From NCBI GenBank assembly GCA_012799425.1, contig JAAZLF010000557.1, positions 1 through 12,675 on the forward strand: a stretch of 12,675 nucleotides of DNA, in the 5' to 3' direction. Within the stretch, counting starts at the first letter, position 1; every line of letters starts with the position of its first letter. A program made the translations under genes and the position numbers. The DNA is from Actinomycetales bacterium. GTDB lineage: Bacteria > Actinomycetota > Actinomycetes > Actinomycetales > Dermabacteraceae. The notes under the pieces are model-generated. The model did no database searches, was not told where the DNA came from, and worked only from the letters and a program-made list of their open reading frames with translations. Positions 1-8,485 of this stretch are shown here, in pieces.

Positions 1-1
1 C

Positions 2-829
2 CACGTCCTGATCATCTTCGATGACCTGACCAAGCAGGCCGAGGCCTACCGCGCGATCTCCCTGCTGCTGCGCCGTCCGCCGGGACGCGAGGTTTACCCG
101 GGCGATGTGTTCTACCTGCACTCCCGTCTGCTCGAGCGCTGTGCGAAGCTCTCGGACGAGATGGGCGGCGGCTCGATGACCGGCCTGCCGATCATCGAGA
201 CCAAGGCGAACGACGTCTCGGCGTACATTCCCACCAACGTCATCTCGATCACCGACGGTCAGTGCTTCCTGCAGTCGGACCTGTTCAACTCGGACCAGCG
301 CCCGGCGGTCGACGTCGGCATCTCGGTCTCCCGAGTCGGCGGCTCCGCGCAGACCAAGGCCATGAAGTCGGTCTCGGGCACGCTGAAGATCGACCTGGCG
401 CAGTACCGCGACCTCGAGGCGTTCGCGATGTTCGCCTCGGATCTCGATGCCGCCTCCAAGCAGCAGCTGAGCCGTGGCGCGCGACTGATGGAGCTGCTCA
501 AGCAGTCCCAGTACTCGCCGTTCCCGATGGAGGAGCAGGTCGTCTCGATCTGGGCCGGCACCAAGGGCAAGTTCGACGACCTCGAGGTCGAGCATGTGCG
601 CGAGTTCGAGTCCCAGCTGCTCGAGCACCTGCGCCACAACGGCGGCGTGCTCGAGGCGATCCGCACCTCCGGCAAGTTCGAGTCCTCGACCGAGGAGGAG
701 CTCTCGGGCATCCTCGACCAGGTCAAGAAGGACTTCCTGGCCGGAAAGGGCGAGGACGCCGCGCGCAACGACGAGAGCGGGCGGATGGCTGCCGATCAGA
801 TCGAGCAGGAGCAGATCGTCCGCGGCTGA
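2..829 (+). CDS. atpA: ATP synthase F1 subunit alpha, 3' fragment
   Basis: This is the C-terminal 275 residues of the alpha subunit of F1Fo ATP synthase; the 5' end lies outside the window. Alpha alternates with beta in the alpha3beta3 head and carries non-catalytic nucleotide sites. The fragment opens at the Walker B strand ([10 protein letters not shown], residues 1-10). It contains the conserved stretch [11 protein letters not shown] (58-67) and the [10 protein letters not shown] motif, whose Arg111 is the arginine finger reaching into the catalytic site of beta. The C-terminal helical domain follows (about 125-245), then a polar acidic tail ending EQIVRG, which resembles the tailed alpha subunits of other actinobacteria. 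The frame is open from base 2 and stops with TGA at 827-829. It is followed 72 bases later by atpG, in the standard atpA-G-D-C order. Identification is certain; only the missing N-terminus limits the call. Confidence 0.98.
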   Translation, partial: HVLIIFDDLTKQAEAYRAISLLLRRPPGREVYPGDVFYLHSRLLERCAKLSDEMGGGSMTGLPIIETKANDVSAYIPTNVISITDGQCFLQSDLFNSDQRPAVDVGISVSRVGGSAQTKAMKSVSGTLKIDLAQYRDLEAFAMFASDLDAASKQQLSRGARLMELLKQSQYSPFPMEEQVVSIWAGTKGKFDDLEVEHVREFESQLLEHLRHNGGVLEAIRTSGKFESSTEEELSGILDQVKKDFLAGKGEDAARNDESGRMAADQIEQEQIVRG

Positions 830-837
830 TGCGACAT

Positions 838-864
838 GCCGCCGCCTCCCCGGGAGGCGGCGGC
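838..864 (+). other. Perfect GC hairpin between atpA and atpG
   Basis: Arm GCCGCCGCCTCCC (838-850) is the exact reverse complement of GGGAGGCGGCGGC (852-864), with one base between. In RNA this folds as about 12 pairs closed by a three-base loop. It lies 8 bases after the atpA stop and about 28 bases before the atpG ribosome binding site. No T-run follows, so it is not a classical intrinsic terminator. Plausible roles are mRNA stabilisation or processing, or partial attenuation between atpA and atpG; this is inference. Confidence 0.7.
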
Positions 865-892
865 CCATCGCCGGACGCATCCACCCCGCACG

Positions 893-899
893 AGGAGAG
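893..899 (+). promoter_or_regulatory. Ribosome binding site fixing the atpG start
   Basis: AGGAGAG lies just before ATG 902. An in-frame upstream ATG at 836 would add 22 residues translated from the intercistronic hairpin and has no such site. This site therefore places the start at 902, where the protein begins MGAQQRVYKQKI as in the gamma family. Confidence 0.75.
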
Positions 900-901
900 A
901 C

Positions 902-3619
<2,718 letters not shown>

Positions 3620-3637
3620 CCCGCGTTCGCAGCGACC

Positions 3638-4078
3638 ATGAGCGACCTGAGCATCCCGATCCTCGTCCTGGGGGTCGGGATGCTCTTCGTCGTGGCGGCG
3701 GTGCTGCTGGTGCTGCGCCAGATCATCGTCTCCCGCAGGAGAGGCGCCTTCGAATGCACCCTCCAGCGCCGCGGCCTGGTGGGCGGCACCAGCTGGCAGC
3801 ACGGCCTGATGCGCTTCGGCAATGACCGGCTGCGCTGGTTCCGAGCGTTCTCGCTACGGCTCCGTCCCGAGGTGGTGATCCGGCGTGTCGACATCCAGGA
3901 CGTCTCGCGCCGGCGCCTGGCCGCCCAGATCGAGGGTGCGGAGGACAGCTATCTGCTCGAGTTCAGCCTTCGGGGAGGCCGCGAGATCAGCGCGATCGTC
4001 GATCTGGTCTCGGGCGCGGCGTTGAACTCCTGGCTGGAGGCCGCGCCGACGGGGATGGTCCGGGGCGACGCCGACTGA
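3638..4078 (+). CDS. DUF2550 family membrane-anchored protein
   Basis: This is a 146-residue protein with one N-terminal transmembrane helix (about 5-27, IPILVLGVGMLFVVAAVLLVL). A basic turn (RQIIVSRRR) follows, then a soluble, probably cytoplasmic domain containing GAFECTLQ, WQHGLMRFGNDRLRWFR and a later Arg-rich stretch. The pattern and the position immediately after atpC match the actinobacterial DUF2550 family (Rv1312-like in mycobacteria, from memory). No function is established for the family. Its constant place behind the ATP synthase operon suggests co-expression with it, but that is inference. ATG 3638 gives a typical membrane-protein N-terminus; the ribosome binding site in front is weak, so coupling to atpC is possible. 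Confidence 0.88.
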   Translation: MSDLSIPILVLGVGMLFVVAAVLLVLRQIIVSRRRGAFECTLQRRGLVGGTSWQHGLMRFGNDRLRWFRAFSLRLRPEVVIRRVDIQDVSRRRLAAQIEGAEDSYLLEFSLRGGREISAIVDLVSGAALNSWLEAAPTGMVRGDAD

Positions 4079-4085
4079 CCCATCC

Positions 4086-4138
4086 GACCGCACCAGGGGC
4101 CTCGCGAACGCCTCCGCGCGGTGCGTCGGCCCCGTCCC
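4086..4138. terminator. Possible bidirectional terminator between DUF2550 and nagA
   Basis: The 63 bases between the two convergent stop codons contain GGGGCC (4096-4101) facing GGCCCC (4128-4133). Competing pairs are GCACC (4090-4094) with GGTGC (4120-4124). These could form an imperfect GC-rich hairpin. No T-run is present on either strand, so the call rests mainly on position between convergent genes. Confidence 0.3.
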
Positions 4139-4141
4139 CCG

Positions 4142-5371
4142 TCAGTCCCTGAGGACCGTGCCCGCACGCAGCACGCGCACCGCCGAGAGTCGCGTGTCGA
4201 CCAGCAGGACGTCCGCGCGCCGACCCGCTGCGAGCGCACCGATCCGGTCCTGCATCCCGAGCACAGCGGCCGGCACAGAGGACGCCGCACGCACCGCACG
4301 CACCAGGTCCACGCCGGCTTCCTCGACCGCGAAGCGGACCACGTCCAGCAGATGCGCGGTGCCCCCGGCGATCGCGGTGCCGCCGGTGAGCATCGCGACC
4401 CCCGCCTCGACAGTGACATCGAGGGCTCCCAGCCGGTACTGGCCATCGGGCATCCCCGCAGCCGCCATCGCGTCGGTCACCAGCACCACGTTGTGTTCCG
4501 CGGCGAGGGCGAAGACATGGGCGACGGTGCGGGCATCGAGGTGCACGCCGTCCGCGATCACCTCGACCACCAGGTCGCCGCGCGCCGCCGCGTCCAGAGC
4601 GGCCAGGGCGGGCCCCGGATCGCGATGATGGATCGGCCGCATCCCGTTGAACAGGTGCGTGGCGGTGGGCAGCGCGGAGCGGCCATGCTCCCGCCGCAGC
4701 TCGGTGAGGGACAGCTCGACCGCCCGGGTCATCTGCGTGCTGCTGCCGTCGGTGTGGCCGAGCGAGGGGAGCGCGCCGACCTCCGCGAGCGCCTCGATCA
4801 CGGCGCCGGCATTGTCGGCCTCGGGAGCCACGGTCATGGTGGCCAGGGCGCCCCCGGCCAGCTGGGCGAGCTCGCGCACGAGGTCTGCATCGCCGCCGGT
4901 GATGTGCTCGGGGTTCTGGGCGCCGCGCCGCTCCACGGAGATGAACGGGCCCTCGAGGTGGATCGCGGCGATCTCGCCGTCGGCCGCGAGCTGCGCGAGA
5001 TCCTCCACGCGAGAGCGCAGCGTCGCGGCGTCCGCGGTGACGAGGGAGGCGACCAGGCTGGTGGTGCCGTGGCGGCGATGCTCGGCGATCGCGGTGCGCA
5101 TGTCCTCGGTGCCGGCCGCATCGGGGAAGGAGGCGCCGCCGCCGCCGTGGCAGTGCAGGTCGACCAGGCCGGGGAGGATCAGGCCGTCATGGGACAGCAG
5201 CTCACGGGCCTGATGGGGCGGGGCCCCGCTCGCCGGCCCGGCCCAGAGGATGTCCTCGCCGCCGATGAGCAGCAGCGCGTCCGGGACCAGACCCTGCTCG
5301 AGCACGGCGGTGCCGCGCAGCGCCAGATCAGCGGTGAGGACGGGGAAGTCGAACGGCTCGGCGGTGCTCAT
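4142..5371 (-). CDS. nagA: N-acetylglucosamine-6-phosphate deacetylase
   Basis: This enzyme removes the acetyl group from GlcNAc-6-phosphate to give glucosamine-6-phosphate, in cytoplasmic amino-sugar and cell-wall recycling. The 409 residues show the amidohydrolase barrel of the NagA family. They include GLVDLHCHGGGG (68-79, with an HxH pair at 73 and 75 as in two-metal members), HLEGPF with Glu140, LGHTD with His206, THLFNGM with His239, DGVHL (274-278) and VTDAMAAAG with Asp300. By analogy to E. coli NagA, Glu140, His206 and His239 bind metal and Asp300 is the general base. ATG at 5371 has AGGAGAG (5374-5380 on the minus strand) just upstream. The gene is 43 bases downstream of nucS on the same strand, so read-through from nucS is possible. 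No nagB or PTS gene is seen nearby. Confidence 0.95.
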   Translation of the reverse strand: MSTAEPFDFPVLTADLALRGTAVLEQGLVPDALLLIGGEDILWAGPASGAPPHQARELLSHDGLILPGLVDLHCHGGGGASFPDAAGTEDMRTAIAEHRRHGTTSLVASLVTADAATLRSRVEDLAQLAADGEIAAIHLEGPFISVERRGAQNPEHITGGDADLVRELAQLAGGALATMTVAPEADNAGAVIEALAEVGALPSLGHTDGSSTQMTRAVELSLTELRREHGRSALPTATHLFNGMRPIHHRDPGPALAALDAAARGDLVVEVIADGVHLDARTVAHVFALAAEHNVVLVTDAMAAAGMPDGQYRLGALDVTVEAGVAMLTGGTAIAGGTAHLLDVVRFAVEEAGVDLVRAVRAASSVPAAVLGMQDRIGALAAGRRADVLLVDTRLSAVRVLRAGTVLRD

Positions 5372-5395
5372 GGTCTCTCCTGGTCGGGTGAGGGT

Positions 5396-5409
5396 CGCCG
5401 GGGCCGGCG
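5396..5409 (-). other. Short GC hairpin after nucS, before nagA
   Basis: CGCCGG (5396-5401) and CCGGCG (5404-5409) are reverse complements separated by two bases, giving a small stem directly after the nucS stop and upstream of the nagA ribosome binding site. It could weaken read-through from nucS into nagA. It is short and has no T-run, so significance is uncertain. Confidence 0.3.
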
Positions 5410-5414
5410 GGAGG

Positions 5415-6122
5415 TCAGAACAGGCGGGACTCGGCGTCGTCGATCCCGCGCAGGGCGTCGTAGTCCAGGGTCACGCAGTCGATGCCGCGGTCCGTGGCCA
5501 GCACCCGCGCCTGCGGCTTGATCGCCTGGGCGGCGAAGATTCCGCGCACCGGGGCGAGCAGCGGGTCGCGGTTGAGCAGCTCGAGATAGCGGGTCAGCTG
5601 CTCGACACCGTCGATCTCGCCGCGTCGCTTGATCTCGATCGCGACCGAGCCGCCCGCGTCGTCGCGGGCCAGGATGTCCACCGGCCCGATCGCCGTGAAG
5701 TACTCGCGTCGCACGAGAGACCAGCCGTCGCCCAGCGTCTCGATGTTGTCCGCCAGGAGCGCCTGGAGGTGAGCCTCGACGCCGTCCTTCTGCAGGCCCG
5801 GATCGACGCCGAGCTCATGGGTGGAGTCCTCGAAGACCTCGTGCAGGCGCACCCGCAGCCGGTCGCCGGACTTGTCGTGGACCACGTCCCACTGCTCGAT
5901 CCAGTCGCCGTCCGGATCGGCCGCCGCCTCCTCATCGCCGCGACGGGTCGTCGACAGCGTGCAGGGAGGCGTCATCCAGTTCAGGGGCTTGTAGCTGCCC
6001 CCGTCGGAATGGATCAGCACGCTGCCGTCGGCCTTGATGATCAGCAGCCGAGGGGCGAGCGGGAGATGGGCGGTGAGCCGACCGGTGTAGTCGACAGAGC
6101 AACGAGCAACGACGAGACGCAC
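5415..6122 (-). CDS. nucS: Mismatch-specific endonuclease NucS/EndoMS
   Basis: This enzyme cuts both strands at DNA mismatches and provides non-canonical mismatch repair in actinobacteria, which lack MutS/MutL. The product is 235 residues from GTG 6122. The N-terminal DNA-binding/dimer domain has the family opening [16 protein letters not shown] and the stretch SYKPLNW. The C-terminal PD-(D/E)XK nuclease domain shows GPVDIL (Asp149), then AIEIKRRG with Glu163 and Lys165, then QLTRYLELL. The C-terminus ends ESRLF, resembling the short C-terminal motif by which actinobacterial NucS binds the beta sliding clamp. A start at GTG 6140 would add six residues, but family members begin at the MRLV position, and a -10 hexamer lies exactly where a leaderless transcript would start at 6122. 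The gene is divergent from the membrane protein at 6320 and upstream of nagA. Confidence 0.94.
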   Translation of the reverse strand: MRLVVARCSVDYTGRLTAHLPLAPRLLIIKADGSVLIHSDGGSYKPLNWMTPPCTLSTTRRGDEEAAADPDGDWIEQWDVVHDKSGDRLRVRLHEVFEDSTHELGVDPGLQKDGVEAHLQALLADNIETLGDGWSLVRREYFTAIGPVDILARDDAGGSVAIEIKRRGEIDGVEQLTRYLELLNRDPLLAPVRGIFAAQAIKPQARVLATDRGIDCVTLDYDALRGIDDAESRLF

Positions 6123-6128
6123 CCGGCC

Positions 6129-6134
6129 AGGGTA
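6129..6134 (-). promoter_or_regulatory. Candidate -10 box giving a leaderless nucS mRNA
   Basis: Read on the minus strand, TACCCT (6134 down to 6129) fits the actinobacterial TANNNT -10 pattern. Six bases separate it from the G of GTG 6122, so transcription would begin on the start codon itself. No Shine-Dalgarno exists for this start, which agrees with leaderless translation. No convincing -35 box is seen. Confidence 0.5.
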
Positions 6135-6171
6135 CGACACAGCGGGAGCGGGAGCCTCCCTCGCCTGCGGG

Positions 6172-6199
6172 ATGAGAGGACGATGAGACGTTCATGAGA
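6172..6199. repeat. Three ATGAGA direct repeats spaced 11 bp apart
   Basis: ATGAGA occurs at 6172-6177, 6183-6188 and 6194-6199, exactly 11 bases from start to start, so all three face the same side of the helix. They lie about 40-65 bp upstream of the nucS start and upstream of the plus-strand promoter candidate. Such spacing is typical of sites for OmpR/PhoB-type response regulators. The motif itself matches no operator I can name. Confidence 0.45.
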
Positions 6200-6257
6200 A
6201 GCGCTTTACCCAGGTGCACATGCTCACTCGGCACTGTTGTGGTGACCGCGCCGCTCG

Positions 6258-6263
6258 TATCGT
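6258..6263 (+). promoter_or_regulatory. Candidate -10 box for the 6320-8412 gene pair
   Basis: TATCGT fits TANNNT. A weak -35-like TTGTGG lies at 6237-6242 with a short 15-base spacer. Transcription would start near 6270 and give a leader of about 50 bases. Support is only by pattern and position. Confidence 0.35.
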
Positions 6264-6279
6264 GGGCTGGTCCACCCTG

Positions 6280-6296
6280 TCCGGGTCATGCCCGGA
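6280..6296 (+). other. Leader hairpin upstream of the membrane protein gene
   Basis: TCCGGG (6280-6285) pairs with CCCGGA (6291-6296) around a five-base loop. It stands nine bases before the AAGGAG ribosome binding site and would be in the 5' untranslated region. It does not cover the ribosome binding site, so any regulatory effect is unproven. Confidence 0.4.
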
Positions 6297-6304
6297 ACCC
6301 GCTG

Positions 6305-6310
6305 AAGGAG
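6305..6310 (+). promoter_or_regulatory. Ribosome binding site fixing the GTG 6320 start
   Basis: AAGGAG lies nine bases before GTG 6320. A longer frame from ATG 6194 has no ribosome binding site and would overlap the promoter and leader hairpin, so GTG 6320 is the better start. Confidence 0.75.
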
Positions 6311-6319
6311 CTTCCTACC

Positions 6320-7318
6320 GTGCAACGACCGCTGGCCGTCCTGCTGGTCCTGATCGGAGTCATCGGACTCGTGCTGGGCCGCCTGGGAGAGACCTCCTGG
6401 GCACCCGAGACCGAGACCACAGCCACGGTCGAGCTCGGCGATCCGGGTCCCGCCGTGGTGATCGACCCGGGCGTGCTCTACATCGGCGGCAACGAGGGCC
6501 AGGTCGTCATCGAGGGCGCCTCCGACGTCTCGGTGATCACGGCGGCCAACGGGGACATCGACTCCTACCTCGAGGACGTGCGACACACCCGGATCACCGG
6601 TGCGAGCGACTGGGCCACCCTCAGCACCCAGGAGGTCAGCCCGGACGGTGCCGAGGAGCTGGACTCGCCCACCACCTCGGATCTGTGGCGCTCGGTCGAG
6701 ACGCAGCCCAGCCCGCACACCATCGAGATCTCTGACTTCTGGGCCGGCGAGCACGGGGAGAACGAACAGGTCTACCGTGCGATCCTGATCGTCACCGACG
6801 GCACCGAGCCCGGTGCGGACTCGGTCTCGATCACCTGGCCCGTCGACGCCGAGAACGAGTGGGTTCCCTTCGCCTACGCGGGCGGCGCCGCGATCGCCGT
6901 CATCGGCCTGGTGCTCCTGGTCGTGTCGATCGGCGGCCGCCGGCGCGACGAGGACGAGGAGCGCCTCGAGGAGGATGGCCCGCAGGAGCCGCTGGCGGAA
7001 CCCGCCGGCGCGTCCGTCGCAGCAGGAGCCCCCGCCGGTGCGGCCGAAGGTGACGCCGAGAACTCCCTGCGTACGCAGGAGCCGGCCGCAGCTGGTGACG
7101 GCCTCGACGAGCTGTTCGCCGCGCCCACGGAGCCGGTGCGTGAGGAGAATGTCTGGTCCCTCGGCGAGGAGACCGCCGACGAGGAGGCTGCCGGCGAGGA
7201 GACCGCCGGCGAGGAGACCGCCGACGAGGCCTCGCAGGAGCCTGCCCCGGAGTCCGATCCGGGGGCCGAGGAAGGCGGACCGGTCCGCCTCTTCGGAGAG
7301 GACGAGGATCGCCGATGA
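6320..7318 (+). CDS. Two-helix membrane protein with acidic cytoplasmic tail, unknown function
   Basis: I do not recognise a named family. From GTG 6320 the product is 332 residues. A hydrophobic helix at about 4-20 (LAVLLVLIGVIGLVLG) acts as signal anchor or signal peptide. Residues about 21-182 form an extracytoplasmic domain rich in Val, Thr, Asp and Glu, probably beta-strand (AVVIDPGVLYIGG, QVVIEGASDVSVITAANGDI). A second helix (about 184-204, AYAGGAAIAVIGLVLLVVSI) is followed by GGRRR, a positive stop-transfer signal. The last about 125 residues are an acidic, low-complexity, probably disordered tail with a GEETA-type repeat at 282-301. There are no cysteines. The stop codon overlaps the next gene's ATG (ATGA), so the lipoprotein downstream is probably co-translated and may be its partner at the cell surface. 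Confidence 0.8.
   Translation: MQRPLAVLLVLIGVIGLVLGRLGETSWAPETETTATVELGDPGPAVVIDPGVLYIGGNEGQVVIEGASDVSVITAANGDIDSYLEDVRHTRITGASDWATLSTQEVSPDGAEELDSPTTSDLWRSVETQPSPHTIEISDFWAGEHGENEQVYRAILIVTDGTEPGADSVSITWPVDAENEWVPFAYAGGAAIAVIGLVLLVVSIGGRRRDEDEERLEEDGPQEPLAEPAGASVAAGAPAGAAEGDAENSLRTQEPAAAGDGLDELFAAPTEPVREENVWSLGEETADEEAAGEETAGEETADEASQEPAPESDPGAEEGGPVRLFGEDEDRR
7163..7222 (+). repeat. 15-bp in-frame tandem repeat in the acidic tail
   Basis: GGCGAGGAGACCGCC is present exactly at 7163-7177, 7193-7207 and 7208-7222, with a diverged fourth unit at 7178-7192. Each unit encodes five residues (GEETA, or DEEAA in the diverged unit), so copy-number change would keep the frame. It lies in the acidic tail of the membrane protein. 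Confidence 0.85.
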
Positions 7319-8412
7319 CCCGCCACGAGCTGCGCCGCGCTGCGCGGAAGGACACCATGATGATGAGCCGATCCCTCTCCCTCGGTCGCCGCGGACTCCT
7401 CCTGGGCACCGGCACCCTCGCCACCACCGGTCTGCTCGCGGCCTGCGGTTCGGAGCCCGAGCCGCCGCCCGCTCCGCCGCAGGGCAGGCCGCTCGAGGCC
7501 CCGACCCCCGTGCAGACCACCGAGCAGTTCTCGGCGATCGTGCCCGAGGTGAACGAGGCCGTGGTCACCGCCGACGAGGCCCGCGATGCGGAGGAGCTCG
7601 CCCCCCGGGTCAGCGGCTCCGCCGCGGACTTCCGCAAGGCGGCGTACGCGATGATCGAGAAGGCCGAGGAGTGGGCGGAGGATCTCAAGACCCCCGGGGC
7701 CGAGCTGATCGTCCCGATGACCTCGGTGACCGAGGAGTTCCCGCGCACCGCGATCGCTCTGGTCGAGGACTCCGTGGAGGAGGACGGCGTGCCCTACTTC
7801 GTCGTCCTGCAGCAGAGCGACGCGAAGTCTCCCTACACCTCCTGGGGCTGGGCTCAGCAGGCCGTGGGCATCGAGATGCCGATGGTGGCCAACGAGCTCG
7901 TCGGCGCGGAGCAGGTCGCCGCCGACAGCGAGGGCCTCGTGATGACCCCCGCCGAGGCCCTCGCGCTGTACGCGAAGGTGCTCACCGGGGGCGATGACCA
8001 GGACCCCGACGACCAGCTCGCGCCGAACCCGTTCCAGACGGGGACCCATGAGCGGATCCAGACCGAGCGTGCCGAGCTCAACGCGGGAGTGGATCAGGAC
8101 GAGGCTGCGACCATCCGCGAGACCTACAAGGTGGACGACAGCGAGTTCGCCGGTCTGCGCACCGACGACGGCGGCGCGCTGGTGATGGGCACGCTGCGCT
8201 CCACCCGCAAGGTCGCCATCAAAGAGCGCGCGACCATGCGCTATGCCGAGGACAACAAGTACACCAAGGTGATCGGCAAGCGGGAGTTCGAGTCCGAGTA
8301 CATCCGCACGTTCGGCACCCACGTGGCGCTGTACATCCCCTCGGCGGACGTCGGCGGGCAGGTGCAGCCGCTCGGTGCCACCCAGACCGCGCTCGACGCC
8401 AGCGGCGAGTGA
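7315..8412 (+). CDS. Tat-type lipoprotein, unknown function
   Basis: This is a 365-residue secreted lipoprotein. The signal peptide has a twin-arginine-like stretch (SLGRRGLLLG, 22-31), a hydrophobic core and a lipobox LLAAC with lipidated Cys44, followed by a Pro/Glu-rich linker (GSEPEPPPAPPQG). The mature domain (about 60-355) is a mixed, acidic sequence with recognisable strands such as VPYFVVLQQS and THVALYIPS. It has no other cysteine and no catalytic motif I can identify, and I cannot assign a family with confidence. The start at ATG 7315 overlaps the upstream stop (ATGA) and has GAGG seven bases before it. A cluster of three ATGs at 7357-7363 with GGAAGGA in front is an equally plausible start and leaves the Tat signal intact. 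It probably sits on the outer face of the membrane with the preceding protein. Confidence 0.82.
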   Translation: MTRHELRRAARKDTMMMSRSLSLGRRGLLLGTGTLATTGLLAACGSEPEPPPAPPQGRPLEAPTPVQTTEQFSAIVPEVNEAVVTADEARDAEELAPRVSGSAADFRKAAYAMIEKAEEWAEDLKTPGAELIVPMTSVTEEFPRTAIALVEDSVEEDGVPYFVVLQQSDAKSPYTSWGWAQQAVGIEMPMVANELVGAEQVAADSEGLVMTPAEALALYAKVLTGGDDQDPDDQLAPNPFQTGTHERIQTERAELNAGVDQDEAATIRETYKVDDSEFAGLRTDDGGALVMGTLRSTRKVAIKERATMRYAEDNKYTKVIGKREFESEYIRTFGTHVALYIPSADVGGQVQPLGATQTALDASGE

Positions 8413-8445
8413 CGCCCGGCACCGCGCACCCTCGGCCCGACTCCT

Positions 8446-8451
8446 TAGACT
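8446..8451 (+). promoter_or_regulatory. Candidate -10 box for the Trx-TPR gene
   Basis: TAGACT fits the actinobacterial TANNNT pattern and stands 34 bases before GTG 8486, in the 73-base gap after the lipoprotein gene. No good -35 box is visible. It suggests the Trx-TPR gene has its own promoter. Confidence 0.45.
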
Positions 8452-8472
8452 GGGCCCGTCCCGACGTCATCG

Positions 8473-8478
8473 AAGGAG
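8473..8478 (+). promoter_or_regulatory. Ribosome binding site fixing the GTG 8486 start
   Basis: AAGGAG lies seven bases before GTG 8486. A longer in-frame start at 8375 would lie inside the lipoprotein gene and has no comparable site, so 8486 is chosen. Confidence 0.75.
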
Positions 8479-8485
8479 TTCACCT

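Noticed and set aside
4079..4141. Strong intrinsic terminator between DUF2550 and nagA
   Set aside because: Only imperfect, competing GC stems and no T-run; kept only as a low-confidence terminator.
6194..6319. Longer N-terminus for the membrane protein from ATG 6194
   Set aside because: There is no ribosome binding site, it would place promoter and hairpin sequence inside the coding region, and GTG 6320 has AAGGAG nine bases upstream and starts directly at a signal-anchor helix.
6874..8322. Minus-strand open frame of 482 codons opposite the membrane protein and lipoprotein genes
   Set aside because: The plus-strand genes have ribosome binding sites, a signal peptide with lipobox and transmembrane helices. 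The antisense product is low-complexity His/Gly/Leu/Arg with no start signal.
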